64,000 nucleotides of DNA from Geobacter sp. FeAm09 (lineage in GTDB: Bacteria; Desulfobacterota; Desulfuromonadia; Geobacterales; Pseudopelobacteraceae). Location: contig NZ_CP042466.1 of the NCBI RefSeq assembly GCF_008330225.1, positions 186,001-250,000 of the forward strand. The letters run 5' to 3'. Position numbers and translations under genes: made by a program. Shown here piece after piece: positions 27,831 through 36,645 of this stretch. Position 1 is the stretch's first letter, and each line of letters starts with the position of its first letter. The notes beneath the pieces are model-generated. The model searched no databases. It worked only from the letters and a program-made list of their open reading frames with translations, and was not told the DNA's origin.

Positions 27831-29438
27831 TCAATACCGGTAGCGCAGTTCCATCTTGAACAGCTGGTTCGTCCGCTGCGCCCCGTCCACCAGGTTCAGG
27901 TTGCTGATCTTCTCGACCCCGTATTCCACCTGGGCGTCCACGTCGCCGTGGACCGGGACGGTCCAGAAGATGCGTCCGGCGTGCTTCGATTCCATGACTT
28001 GGCCGGGCACGCGATTGGTCCGCCCCCGTTCGGTGTAGAAATATTCCAGGGCCACGTTGTTGCGTACGCCGAACCAGTGGGAGTAGCGGCCGAAGAATTC
28101 CTGGGCGTTGGTGCCTTGCGAGTGGCCGGGGGTCATGTTGTGATAGACGTAGCCGGCCGGAAATTTCCAGTCGCCATACAGCATGACGCTGCCCAGGAAA
28201 TATTCGAAGCGAAAATCGTCCCGGCCGGACGACGTGAGTGTGGGAATGAAGATGCCGGCCACATAGCTCTCGACGATCGGCCAGACTTTGCCGGCGTTGT
28301 CCTCGCCCGAATACTCGGCATAAAATTCGGTATTGCGCAATTGGGGAACCCGGAACCGGAGGTCGAAGCCGGCTATGGAATTGTTGTGGTTGGTATAACC
28401 CCCGCCGAAGATGTCATCAGTGAGGCTCGCCTTGCTGGTGAAGCCGGGACCTCCCTGCTGGCGGATGAAATTGATGCCGTATTCGAACCAGTCTCTCGGC
28501 TTGACCGCCAGCTTGAATCCTATGAAATAAGGTCGCCGCAAGGTATCGCCGCTTCCGGTCTGGTCGAAACGCGAAACGATCAGCGCATATTTCAGGTCAC
28601 CCAGCCAGCGCTTGACCCAAGCCACATCCAGGGGTTCGGGGCTGGACAGCTTTATCTGGTCGAAATTCTGGGCATTGTTGGTGAGAACCGTGGACCCGCG
28701 ATAACCTGGGCCGAACCAGTTTTCGTCGCGTCCGGCCAAAAGTTCCAGCCCGCCTCCGCCAAGCTTGATGTAGCCCCGGTTCAGGCGCAGCGTGATGTCA
28801 TCCTGTGAAGCGAGGAGTGATGGCTCCAGCAGGCCGGTCACCTTGTCGCTGAGATACCCCTCGGCCGCCCAGCGCAGTTCACCGCTATTGCCTTTGGGGT
28901 GGATCACGCCGTTATTGTTTTCCAGGAGCGGGGTCCCCTCGGTGCCGGTGGTGTGCACGATGCTGGAAGACAATGGCCGCAGGTCGCCGCCGATGAAGCC
29001 GAAGGCCGATTGATGCCCGGGATCGAGGGAGTCGCGGTTGTAATCGCGCGGCAGGCCATCCAGGTAGACGTATCGTAATCGGATGGATGACACGGGATTA
29101 TAGTCGATAAACGCCGGCTTTTTGCCGGGCCGTTCCCGCAGGGACACCTCACGGGGTAGCAGGTCCCTGACCCGGCTGATCAACTCTTGGGCAAATGTCG
29201 GGGCGGCCAGGTCCTGCGCGGCCAGGTTTTTCTCCGCCTCCACTACCAGCCGGGCCGCTTCGGCCTTGGAATATGGTCGCAGCCCGTGGACATCGGACCT
29301 GACAAGGCCCATTCCGGCCAGTTTGTCAAGATAGCTGTAGATTGGGCTGTCCAGGGGGACGTTGGCGGAGGAGAGAGCCCAGAGTTGCGTTACGTCGAAC
29401 GCCAGCAAAATCAGAACGACAATTACAATTTTTTGCAT
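27831..29438 (-). CDS. Wzi-like capsule assembly outer-membrane protein
   Basis: A 535-residue secreted protein with a signal peptide (about residues 1-22, ending LWALSS). The rest has alternating hydrophobic/polar strands typical of an outer-membrane beta-barrel, ending in the aromatic sequence MELRYRY. The N-terminal helical part (SPIYSYLDKLAGMGLV and LRPYSKAEAARLV) and the motifs GRDENWFGPGYRGS and FYAEYSGEDNAGK are those of the capsule assembly Wzi family (PF14052), which helps hold polysaccharide at the cell surface. It is the last gene of the polysaccharide locus in this window, 47 bases after the initiating transferase. Wza/Wzb/Wzc partners are not in the window. Confidence 0.85.
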   Translation of the reverse strand: MQKIVIVVLILLAFDVTQLWALSSANVPLDSPIYSYLDKLAGMGLVRSDVHGLRPYSKAEAARLVVEAEKNLAAQDLAAPTFAQELISRVRDLLPREVSLRERPGKKPAFIDYNPVSSIRLRYVYLDGLPRDYNRDSLDPGHQSAFGFIGGDLRPLSSSIVHTTGTEGTPLLENNNGVIHPKGNSGELRWAAEGYLSDKVTGLLEPSLLASQDDITLRLNRGYIKLGGGGLELLAGRDENWFGPGYRGSTVLTNNAQNFDQIKLSSPEPLDVAWVKRWLGDLKYALIVSRFDQTGSGDTLRRPYFIGFKLAVKPRDWFEYGINFIRQQGGPGFTSKASLTDDIFGGGYTNHNNSIAGFDLRFRVPQLRNTEFYAEYSGEDNAGKVWPIVESYVAGIFIPTLTSSGRDDFRFEYFLGSVMLYGDWKFPAGYVYHNMTPGHSQGTNAQEFFGRYSHWFGVRNNVALEYFYTERGRTNRVPGQVMESKHAGRIFWTVPVHGDVDAQVEYGVEKISNLNLVDGAQRTNQLFKMELRYRY

Positions 29439-29485
29439 GATATCCTGCTTTTTGGGGCCTTATTCATGATTATAAAGATACATGA

Positions 29486-30898
29486 TCAACGCGCCCCTCG
29501 CCCGGCTATGACCACCCAAATTGTTTTGAAGAGCAGCTTGATATCAAGCCACAATGACCATTGCTCGATATAGCGGATATCAAGCCGAACCACCTCATCA
29601 AAATCCTGTATCTGATTTCGTCCGCTCACCTGCCACAAACCGGTAATGCCCGGTTTGATACAAATACGTTTGCGCTGCCAGTTTTCGTAGGTTGCGACCT
29701 CATCGGGCGTTGGCGGCCGGGTACCCACCAGGCTCATCTCACCCTTGAACACATTCCAGAACTGGGGTAGCTCATCAATGCTCGTCTTACGGATGAACCG
29801 ACCCACTCTGGTTACCCGGGGGTCGTTCTCCATCTTGAACATGGCACCATGCATTTCGTTGCAGTCAAGCAACTCATTCTTGTGCTCTTCCGCGTCTACG
29901 GTCATCGATCGAAACTTCCAGCACCTGAAAGTGCGGCCATTTTTCCCCACTCGTTTCTGTCCAAAAAAGAGCGGACCCGGCGAATCGAGCCGAATAGCCA
30001 GTGCTATGAAAGGAAGCAGCACCCCCGTGATGAGCAGGCCAACAAGCGAACCGAAAATATCCAGGCACCGTTTAAGAAAGAGTTGGCTGGCGTCAAACGC
30101 CTTGCTGTAGTAGGTCAGCATGGGGATTTCGTTATGGAACATCGAGAGTTCTTTGATTGAGGTGGGGGCGTCATACAGGTCGATTACCATGCGCACGGTG
30201 ATCCCCATCTCCTGCAGTGGCCCCAAATAGTCGTCCACTTCGTCAAGGTGTTCCCGCGGTAACGAAAATACAACCTCATCGACCTGATTCTGTTTGCAGA
30301 TATCTATCAGGTCATTCACATTGCCGAGGTTCGTACAGCCTTGCACATCTTTATCGTCAGCCTCACCGCAAAAGCGCACCACGCCTGAAATAACCAACCC
30401 CCATGCAGCGTGCCGGCGGCAGAGACTAATAAATCTGAAGACTTTATCGCCAGACCCGACGATCAAAATGTGCCTGACGTTGTATCCTTTACGCCGGAGG
30501 TAATGGAGCAATAGCTTAATACTGCCCTTGACCGTAACGATTAACACCAGCGAGATGATGGCGAAGCTCCCCAGCAAAAGTCTACTGAAGCCCTTGGGGT
30601 CGATGAGGTAGATACATGATGCGGTAATGACGACGCCGATGATGTGAACTTTGACGAGGCTGCCAAACGTTTTTGAGAGTGCTTTGGTGCGCATGGAGGC
30701 GTAAAGGCCGGAATGGGCCAGCAGAAAGAGCCAAACGGGCACAATAACCATAAGTACCCAGCTGTATTTATGGAAGTTGCCGAGGCGGCCATCAAATTGC
30801 TGGATGAGATTATATGCCAGCACGAATGCCGTTATAATTGCCGCGGTATCAGCTACCGCCGCAAGTTTTGTAAATAATTGTGCTTGTTGTTTGAGCAT
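29486..30898 (-). CDS. Undecaprenyl-phosphate sugar phosphotransferase (WbaP/EPS-type)
   Basis: A 470-residue polyprenyl-phosphate hexose-1-phosphate transferase that starts repeat-unit assembly on the lipid carrier at the inner membrane. Four N-terminal membrane helices (about 8-120) precede a nucleotide-binding-like domain with the loop HILIVGSGDKV. A fifth membrane segment (about 280-300) leads to the catalytic domain, with KRCLDIFGSL, FFGQKRVGKNGR, SIDELPQFWNVFKGEMSLVG and TRPPTPDEV...IKPGITGLWQVSGR. Glucose, galactose or another sugar-1-phosphate is possible. It is preceded by its own candidate promoter at 30948-30975. Confidence 0.9.
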   Translation of the reverse strand: MLKQQAQLFTKLAAVADTAAIITAFVLAYNLIQQFDGRLGNFHKYSWVLMVIVPVWLFLLAHSGLYASMRTKALSKTFGSLVKVHIIGVVITASCIYLIDPKGFSRLLLGSFAIISLVLIVTVKGSIKLLLHYLRRKGYNVRHILIVGSGDKVFRFISLCRRHAAWGLVISGVVRFCGEADDKDVQGCTNLGNVNDLIDICKQNQVDEVVFSLPREHLDEVDDYLGPLQEMGITVRMVIDLYDAPTSIKELSMFHNEIPMLTYYSKAFDASQLFLKRCLDIFGSLVGLLITGVLLPFIALAIRLDSPGPLFFGQKRVGKNGRTFRCWKFRSMTVDAEEHKNELLDCNEMHGAMFKMENDPRVTRVGRFIRKTSIDELPQFWNVFKGEMSLVGTRPPTPDEVATYENWQRKRICIKPGITGLWQVSGRNQIQDFDEVVRLDIRYIEQWSLWLDIKLLFKTIWVVIAGRGAR

Positions 30899-30947
30899 CC
30901 AGTGGTTTCGCTTTGTGTATAAGGAGAGAAAATATTACTATTTTAAC

Positions 30948-30975
30948 AGTATAGCATGAACCCTCTGGAAGGCAA
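30948..30975 (-). promoter_or_regulatory. Candidate promoter for the initiating sugar transferase
   Basis: On the minus strand, TTGCCT (30975-30970) and TATACT (30953-30948) are spaced by 16 bases. The start would lie about 45 bases upstream of the transferase ATG. The 178-base AT-rich gap holds no gene, so a second transcript for the last two genes of the locus is plausible. Confidence 0.45.
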
Positions 30976-31076
30976 GGAAAGCAAAAGGTTAGCCAAGCCC
31001 CGGAGCGTTCACCGGCCATCGCTGCAGAAAATGCAATTCTTAGGCAAACGGTTTGATGCCGGTCAGAGTCCCGTGA

Positions 31077-31997
31077 TCAATCATGCCCAAATAATTCCGG
31101 CACGGAAAACTGGTTGACATAGGAGGTATAAATGCCCCGCCCCCCCTGTTCTTGTACCTTTTTAGCAATAAAAGGATCATTTATCGGATGTGTAAATACG
31201 GAAATTTTCTCAGAAAACTTTCCCTCATGATTAAAAAAACGTTGCGTTGTGAGTGTTACGGCGCGAACGTCGTATGTTTTTGCTGCATCAAAAATCTGGC
31301 GATTGGTTAACGCACTGCGATAGGAAGTGAATATCTCGCCGGCAAAAAAATTGCCCTTCCGAATATCAGGTAGTTGCTCGAAGTCGTATACTTGGGGGAT
31401 GAATGACTTGCCTAAGCTTGGGTCGCCGATTTCGTGCCTGGCCATAGCATAGGCATCATAAAATCGATTTTTGACATCAAGGACGAACCGTGTTTCGGGA
31501 TGTTGGCGAGCGTAGCCGACAATATCGGAAAAGCGGCATGGTTGGTGACCTTCTGCTTTCATTCTTTTAAGATAGTCAGCATAAGATGTCTTGTCGATTT
31601 CTCGCTCCTCGCCGCCATGATAACAGACTAGATGGTTATCTGAGGTAACGGACAAATCAACCTCAAAGATGCGGAATCCCCTTTCCCAACCTTTTTCGAG
31701 CGTTTTTAAAGTGTTTTCACCACCATATAGCTTTGGCCCCAAGCCATGGCCTATAACAAGAAACGGTTCAGCATCGAGCCAGGAATAATCATTTGCGGCG
31801 TGTGCTGTTATGGATGCCATATTGTTGCGGGGCATTTGTTGGTGATGTCGCCACCGACGTAACGCACCGTTGAAAAGTACTGCATCTGAACGAAGCAGAA
31901 ACTGTTTTACTGTGGCCCGGTTTTCTGGTTGTAGCAGGCCGAGAATTATAATTGCAAACTGAACAATAATCAGTGTGCTTACGAAATATAACCTCAT
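31077..31997 (-). CDS. Membrane-anchored glycerophosphodiester phosphodiesterase-like protein
   Basis: A 306-residue protein with one N-terminal membrane anchor (about residues 5-22) and an outer domain. GDPD active-site positions are visible: GHG with H84, ENT with E94, the pair E112/D114 in FEVDLSVTSD, and H127 in VCYHG. This TIM-barrel family hydrolyses glycerophosphodiesters. The start overlaps the stop of the LtaS-like gene in an ATGA, so the two are made together. The first histidine context, GHGLG instead of HRG, is divergent. It may trim or remove a glycerophosphate substituent on the surface glycan; that is inference. Confidence 0.75.
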   Translation of the reverse strand: MRLYFVSTLIIVQFAIIILGLLQPENRATVKQFLLRSDAVLFNGALRRWRHHQQMPRNNMASITAHAANDYSWLDAEPFLVIGHGLGPKLYGGENTLKTLEKGWERGFRIFEVDLSVTSDNHLVCYHGGEEREIDKTSYADYLKRMKAEGHQPCRFSDIVGYARQHPETRFVLDVKNRFYDAYAMARHEIGDPSLGKSFIPQVYDFEQLPDIRKGNFFAGEIFTSYRSALTNRQIFDAAKTYDVRAVTLTTQRFFNHEGKFSEKISVFTHPINDPFIAKKVQEQGGRGIYTSYVNQFSVPELFGHD

Positions 31998-33397
31998 CGT
32001 TTGCTTTCCAGTACCTTGGGAATAATCTCAACCATCGGGACAAATTGTCTGTTGTACAGTCCTTCTTTTGAGCGCATCAGGAAAGGGGGGCTGTGGTCTC
32101 CGACGATAATAAACCGCGTCGGTGGAATATCGGGATCGGCAATCAGGCTTCCAAGCGCTGAAAACGTTGAGTAGAGTGTCCCGGAAAGATTGCATACATC
32201 CTGATATCGAGAAGAGAGATCAAATGATTGACATGCGAAGGAGGACGGGTGATCGGGGACAGCATAGGGATAATGCGAATTGAGCGTCAGCCAGTATATA
32301 AATTTGGGAACAGTTGGAGTGGCTCCCTCTGACGATATGAGCAGTTGTTTAATGAGTGATGGCATTTTGTCGTCGCAGATACCCCGGAAATTAGCGGATC
32401 CACAGCGTTCATGGGAGGGCAGCAGCTTATCAATGTCATCAATAAACAGGCTGCTACGAAACCCGGCCTGAGGATACCACTCGTTTCTGCCAAAAAACAT
32501 CGACATAAATCCGTGAAGTGAAATGGTTTCATAGCTTTTTGCTGCAAGCAGCGCTGGGAGGGACGATTCTGATAGGACATCATCCGGGTCCGAAGCCTGA
32601 CGTGCATACAGTTCACGGAGTTCGGCCGATACCGTTGCTCCATGGAAGGGTATCGTAGTATGACGCACCTGATAGCGTGATGACAGCTTGGGGTCGATAA
32701 GCGGCGCAACTAAGGCTTGGTTAAGGGCGGGATCACTGGAGAGCCCCCATGACTCCACAATCACCAAAACAATATGCTGCGGCTTCAAGGTGTCTGCAAT
32801 GAGATCGGCATGCACGCCAGACGTCGCATATTCCATTTGACCAAGTTTTTTGGGTGGTATTTTTTGTCTCGTAAGGGTTGCCTTTACGTCCCGGCTCACT
32901 TTCACCAAGGCCGACCCTGCAATATTATAGCTGAAATGGGTTACATCACCCCAGCGTACAAGACCATTCGAACCATTCATTATGTCCAAAAGAATGAAGC
33001 ATATGGGGACAATCACTAAAACGCTTCGGCCACGAAAGCTGGCTTTGGGTGGAGAGGCTGTCTCTCTTTTGAAAGTGAGGTACCACATACCCAAAAGGGG
33101 GGCGACTACGAGAACCAAAAGCAATGCAAGGGCTGCTGGTTTGAATGCAGACAACTCGCGAAAGATTGTCAAAATTATCATCGGTCTTAGATGATAGGTG
33201 GGGGCAAACGCGGCCAGTAGATCAAGGATAAAAAAAACGAGATACATGGCCGCAGCCCAGTACCTGCCAATAATGGGCGAGCAGAGTCCGACCAGGCAAT
33301 AGTCAAGATTGATCAGGGCGCGCGAGGATGTTGCGATGGCACTGAAGATGCCGAATATGAGATTTGGTACTAGAATGTAGCGAAAAAAATAGCTCAT
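31994..33397 (-). CDS. LtaS/sulfatase-superfamily membrane phosphotransferase
   Basis: A 467-residue protein with four or five N-terminal membrane helices (to about residue 140) and an extracytoplasmic alkaline-phosphatase-fold domain. Catalytic features resemble lipoteichoic acid synthase and other phosphoglycerol/phosphoethanolamine transferases: LVIVESWG with E215 as metal ligand, a nucleophile candidate T255 in FHGATVSAELREL, LNSHYPY, and IVGDHSPPF near residue 440 as the DH metal pair. It is translationally coupled to the GDPD-like gene. The expected role is transfer of glycerophosphate or a similar group from phospholipid to the polysaccharide in the periplasm. Confidence 0.78.
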   Translation of the reverse strand: MSYFFRYILVPNLIFGIFSAIATSSRALINLDYCLVGLCSPIIGRYWAAAMYLVFFILDLLAAFAPTYHLRPMIILTIFRELSAFKPAALALLLVLVVAPLLGMWYLTFKRETASPPKASFRGRSVLVIVPICFILLDIMNGSNGLVRWGDVTHFSYNIAGSALVKVSRDVKATLTRQKIPPKKLGQMEYATSGVHADLIADTLKPQHIVLVIVESWGLSSDPALNQALVAPLIDPKLSSRYQVRHTTIPFHGATVSAELRELYARQASDPDDVLSESSLPALLAAKSYETISLHGFMSMFFGRNEWYPQAGFRSSLFIDDIDKLLPSHERCGSANFRGICDDKMPSLIKQLLISSEGATPTVPKFIYWLTLNSHYPYAVPDHPSSFACQSFDLSSRYQDVCNLSGTLYSTFSALGSLIADPDIPPTRFIIVGDHSPPFLMRSKEGLYNRQFVPMVEIIPKVLESKR

Positions 33398-33434
33398 CTA
33401 TATTAATTTTCCTATAATATAAAAATTTTCACAA

Positions 33435-34550
33435 TTATACCACTGTCAAGTAGACGCTTTCTGTCTGTTGGGCAATCACATCCCAGTTGAATTCGTGCTC
33501 AATTCGCCGTCGTGCGGCAGCTGCTTTGCATGGCGCTGCCACCATTTGTTCAAGTCTCTGCGAGAGTATAGAAACATCGCTGACGGGAAACGTTTCACTT
33601 GCCTCGGCAAGTTCTAAATTTGCTGGAATATCACTTGCGAGAATTGGCAAATTATAGCTAATGGCTTCCAGCAATGCGATCGGCAGGCCCTCATGATAGG
33701 AGGGTAGTACAAACAAGCCGGCATTTGAGAATATTTCCGCAAGCTCCTTGCCACGAATAAAGCCGGTCATAACGATACGAGAATCGAGTGCAGCCTGCCG
33801 CTTCAACTCGCGGCTATAATGGTCTTCGTGGTCAGCATCCCCGGCAATTACCAGTTTCCAGTCAGTTTTGCACTTCGAAAAAGCCCCTATCAGGTCATGA
33901 AAGCCCTTTTCTGGCACAAAGCGACCAACCGCTAGAATGTATTTTTGCGGCTCAAGCTGATGGCTGGCAATCATGGCCTCAGGCGGTATAACCGGTGGCA
34001 AGTTAACACCATTAGGAATATACGGCGCCTTCCGATGAAAACGGATTTCAATAATCGTGGCAATATGACGGGACACAGCAATAACTGTATCTGCAAAATG
34101 ACAACCTGCCACTTCACCCATGCGCAGCACGGACTTCGCAATCCATCCCCATTTTCCGCGATTATAGTCAGGGCCGTGGTGAGTCATTACAACCGGAATG
34201 CCACATAATTTTGCAAAAGGGATCAGTAGCGAGGGACCTACGGCATGGATATGGAGCAGATCAAACTTTTTGCGGTTTACGGCAACTTGCAGAATACCTA
34301 AAAACGTCTGAAGAATGGCTTCAAGACTCTTCTTTTTGGGAGCCCAGAGCGGAACAATAGAAATTCCAAGGTATTCATATGGCGTTTTGCTGTTAAGATA
34401 AGGGGCTCTTCCAAACAAAGTGACATGGTGGCCGAAAGCAGCCAACCGTGGGTACAACTCCTGACAGTGCGTTTCTATCCCGCCCATTACGCCGGGGATT
34501 CCCCTTGTTCCCAATACGGCGATCCGCAAAAATTTCTTATTTGCTGGCAT
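33435..34550 (-). CDS. Glycosyltransferase family 4, rhamnosyltransferase-like
   Basis: A 371-residue GT-B glycosyltransferase. The N-terminal domain starts VLGTRGIPGVMGGIETHCQELYPRL, a signature (DUF1972-like) shared with WcaJ-associated and rhamnosyl GT4 enzymes. The C-terminal domain has the donor-binding region LAVGRFVPEKGFHDLIGAF and the EX7E-type motif HEGLPIALLEAISYNLPILA. The family is retaining and uses NDP-sugars at the inner face of the membrane. The stop side is separated by 37 bases from the LtaS-like gene; the start overlaps the radical SAM gene by 14 bases. The specific sugar is unknown. Confidence 0.85.
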   Translation of the reverse strand: MPANKKFLRIAVLGTRGIPGVMGGIETHCQELYPRLAAFGHHVTLFGRAPYLNSKTPYEYLGISIVPLWAPKKKSLEAILQTFLGILQVAVNRKKFDLLHIHAVGPSLLIPFAKLCGIPVVMTHHGPDYNRGKWGWIAKSVLRMGEVAGCHFADTVIAVSRHIATIIEIRFHRKAPYIPNGVNLPPVIPPEAMIASHQLEPQKYILAVGRFVPEKGFHDLIGAFSKCKTDWKLVIAGDADHEDHYSRELKRQAALDSRIVMTGFIRGKELAEIFSNAGLFVLPSYHEGLPIALLEAISYNLPILASDIPANLELAEASETFPVSDVSILSQRLEQMVAAPCKAAAARRRIEHEFNWDVIAQQTESVYLTVV

Positions 34551-35508
34551 CGTTCCTGCCTCTGCACAGCTTCTGCTTGATAATCCACTTGAGTGGTGTC
34601 AGTTTGTCTTTTCTCATCGCTGGTGCGACACTGCCAATCATCCAACAGTTTTTTTTGCAAGCTTTTACGGATTCTCGCACCTTGCGTGCCTGCTCACTTT
34701 GCCAAATCTCTTCAAAAGTCTGAGTTGTTAGATCTCCCATCGGCATTTCAGTATCCGTTCCGTTGCAGGGCATTACTTTTCCGCAAGGATCGACAAAAAA
34801 CATATCTGTTCCCACCTCACAAGGTAGCAAACGTTTACCGCCACGAACGTAATTAGCCATGCCGTAGTTAAAATAAGCACGGAACCAGTTTTTTATTCGT
34901 TTCGTTTTTAGTAGCTCCCGTGACAAACGTTCAAATTCTTGAGCCACCATTTCGGGATCGCTAAAAACATTGTCAGCTTTATGAAAATAATAGGAATTAT
35001 GTGTTGAGGCAGTGGCGAACTCCAAGTCCATGGCATCAGCTAAGCGGTACAACTCGATCATGTCTCTTGCATTAATATCAGAAACAGTAATCCCGAACCC
35101 AATATCTTTCAATCCTAGGGCCTTTAATTCAAGTAGTGAGCGTAGGCCTCGATCAAAGCCCTCAGATATTCCGCGCAGTTTATCGTTAGTCGCGGGTAAT
35201 CCCTCGATGGAGATACGTATGCCAATGTTTGGAAACTGTTTGGCCAAGGCAACCATTCGGTCAGTAAAGTAGCCATTGCTAGAAATGACCAGGCGCTTTG
35301 TCTTGGTAAGAGCTATAGCGACAATCTCCGCCAAGTCTTGGCGAAGGAACGGCTCTCCGCCGGTTATGTTAATAAAATCGAGCGTGTTCGGAAGTTTTTT
35401 TATGATATCCGGCCCTATTTCCATTGCCGGTTTTGTTGGATATTGCCACGTGTTGCACATGTGGCATTTGGCGTTGCAGCGATAAGTGACGATGATGCAG
35501 GCTTCCAT
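34537..35508 (-). CDS. Radical SAM protein with SPASM-like C-terminus
   Basis: A 323-residue radical SAM enzyme. The cluster-binding CNAKCHMC (C11, C15, C18) lies right at the N-terminus, and NITGGEPFLRQDL supplies the SAM-binding GGEP. C-terminal cysteines in LLPCEVGTDMFFVDPCGKVMPCNG and CKKNCW look like a SPASM/Twitch auxiliary-cluster region. Such proteins modify peptides or small molecules; in glycan loci they are sometimes found with unknown roles. It overlaps the downstream glycosyltransferase and lies 9 bases after the upstream one, so it belongs to the operon. No peptide precursor gene is visible nearby. Substrate unknown. Confidence 0.82.
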   Translation of the reverse strand: MEACIIVTYRCNAKCHMCNTWQYPTKPAMEIGPDIIKKLPNTLDFINITGGEPFLRQDLAEIVAIALTKTKRLVISSNGYFTDRMVALAKQFPNIGIRISIEGLPATNDKLRGISEGFDRGLRSLLELKALGLKDIGFGITVSDINARDMIELYRLADAMDLEFATASTHNSYYFHKADNVFSDPEMVAQEFERLSRELLKTKRIKNWFRAYFNYGMANYVRGGKRLLPCEVGTDMFFVDPCGKVMPCNGTDTEMPMGDLTTQTFEEIWQSEQARKVRESVKACKKNCWMIGSVAPAMRKDKLTPLKWIIKQKLCRGRNDASK

Positions 35509-35517
35509 GTCAATCCT

Positions 35518-36645
35518 TTATTTAGTAGAATAATAGCGATTATACACGTTTTTGAAGACCTCGACAGACTTCCGTGCGGAGTCTTCCCACGAAAAGCGGG
35601 AAAGGTTCCTGTACCCACTCTGTATCAGCTTCGTTCTCAATAATGGCTCATGCACGATATGGGCTATTCCTTCTGCCATTGCCTCTATGTCATCTGGATC
35701 GCATATAATCGCAGCATCACCCGCAACCTCGGGAAGAGATGACTTGTCAGACGTAATTACCGGGAGACCGTATCGCATAGCCTCCAGTACCGGGAGCCCG
35801 AATCCTTCATATCGAGAGGTGAAAATGAATAGTTGAGCACAGGCGTAAAGCCGGAAAAGCTCGGCATCGGTTACATACCCTTTGTATATGATATCTGAAG
35901 CAAAAGGCGAACTTTTCGTCGCCCCGGCTACCGTCTCAAAACCTTTCCCAGGCATGCCACATATCACAAGTTTCAGGCTATCATCATATTTGTTTTTGTA
36001 TCGTTCAAAAGCCTTTATCGTGTTAAAGACGTTTTTACCGGGGTGGTCGACCGTGCCAACATAGAGGATGTACTTTGAATCAACAGGTGAAACGACCTCC
36101 TTCTCATGGCTGAACTTCCCGGATACTGCACAATAGGCAACGGTAATTTTTTTTTCATCTACACGAAATAATTCAATAATATCGCGCTTTGAGCTTTCCG
36201 ATATGGTGATTATGTGGTCGGAGAGCTTTGCCATGCGCGGCACTATAAACTGGCGGTATAATGTCCGAAGCTTTGAAAACTTATTGTGAAGTTTGAACTC
36301 GATTGTATCATAGATCACTGATACCGTTGGCCTTACTTTGAACAGCAATGGCGAGAAATTGGGAATGTAGACTATGTCGGCCCTTTCCCGCAAGATAATC
36401 AGGGGGAACATAAATCCATTGAAGAGGAGATTAGCGACAGGTCGCATTTTCGATATGCCGTAGGGTCTAATGGATATATTGGGATTGTTGAAATTATATT
36501 CAAGCAGCTCAAAATTATCCACATTGGTATAAATGACAAATTCGATACTTGGATCAATTTTAGAGATTGCATCGACAATCTCAAGAAAATACCTGCCAAT
36601 GCCGGTCATCTTTTTTCCCAGATAAGCATTAGCGATGATTCGCAT
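35518..36645 (-). CDS. Glycosyltransferase family 4
   Basis: A 375-residue GT-B transferase. It begins MRIIANAYLGKKMTGIGRYF. The C-terminal domain contains YILYVGTVDHPGKNVFNTIKAF and the motif SRYEGFGLPVLEAMRYGLPVITS, with the two glutamates of the EX7E pattern. It is a retaining enzyme acting on NDP-sugar donors at the cytoplasmic membrane face. It overlaps the start-side neighbour, another GT4, by 17 bases, and the two share the SxYEGFGLxVxEAM block, pointing to an ancient duplication. The DNA is visibly more AT-rich than the flanking housekeeping genes. The acceptor is unknown. Confidence 0.85.
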   Translation of the reverse strand: MRIIANAYLGKKMTGIGRYFLEIVDAISKIDPSIEFVIYTNVDNFELLEYNFNNPNISIRPYGISKMRPVANLLFNGFMFPLIILRERADIVYIPNFSPLLFKVRPTVSVIYDTIEFKLHNKFSKLRTLYRQFIVPRMAKLSDHIITISESSKRDIIELFRVDEKKITVAYCAVSGKFSHEKEVVSPVDSKYILYVGTVDHPGKNVFNTIKAFERYKNKYDDSLKLVICGMPGKGFETVAGATKSSPFASDIIYKGYVTDAELFRLYACAQLFIFTSRYEGFGLPVLEAMRYGLPVITSDKSSLPEVAGDAAIICDPDDIEAMAEGIAHIVHEPLLRTKLIQSGYRNLSRFSWEDSARKSVEVFKNVYNRYYSTK

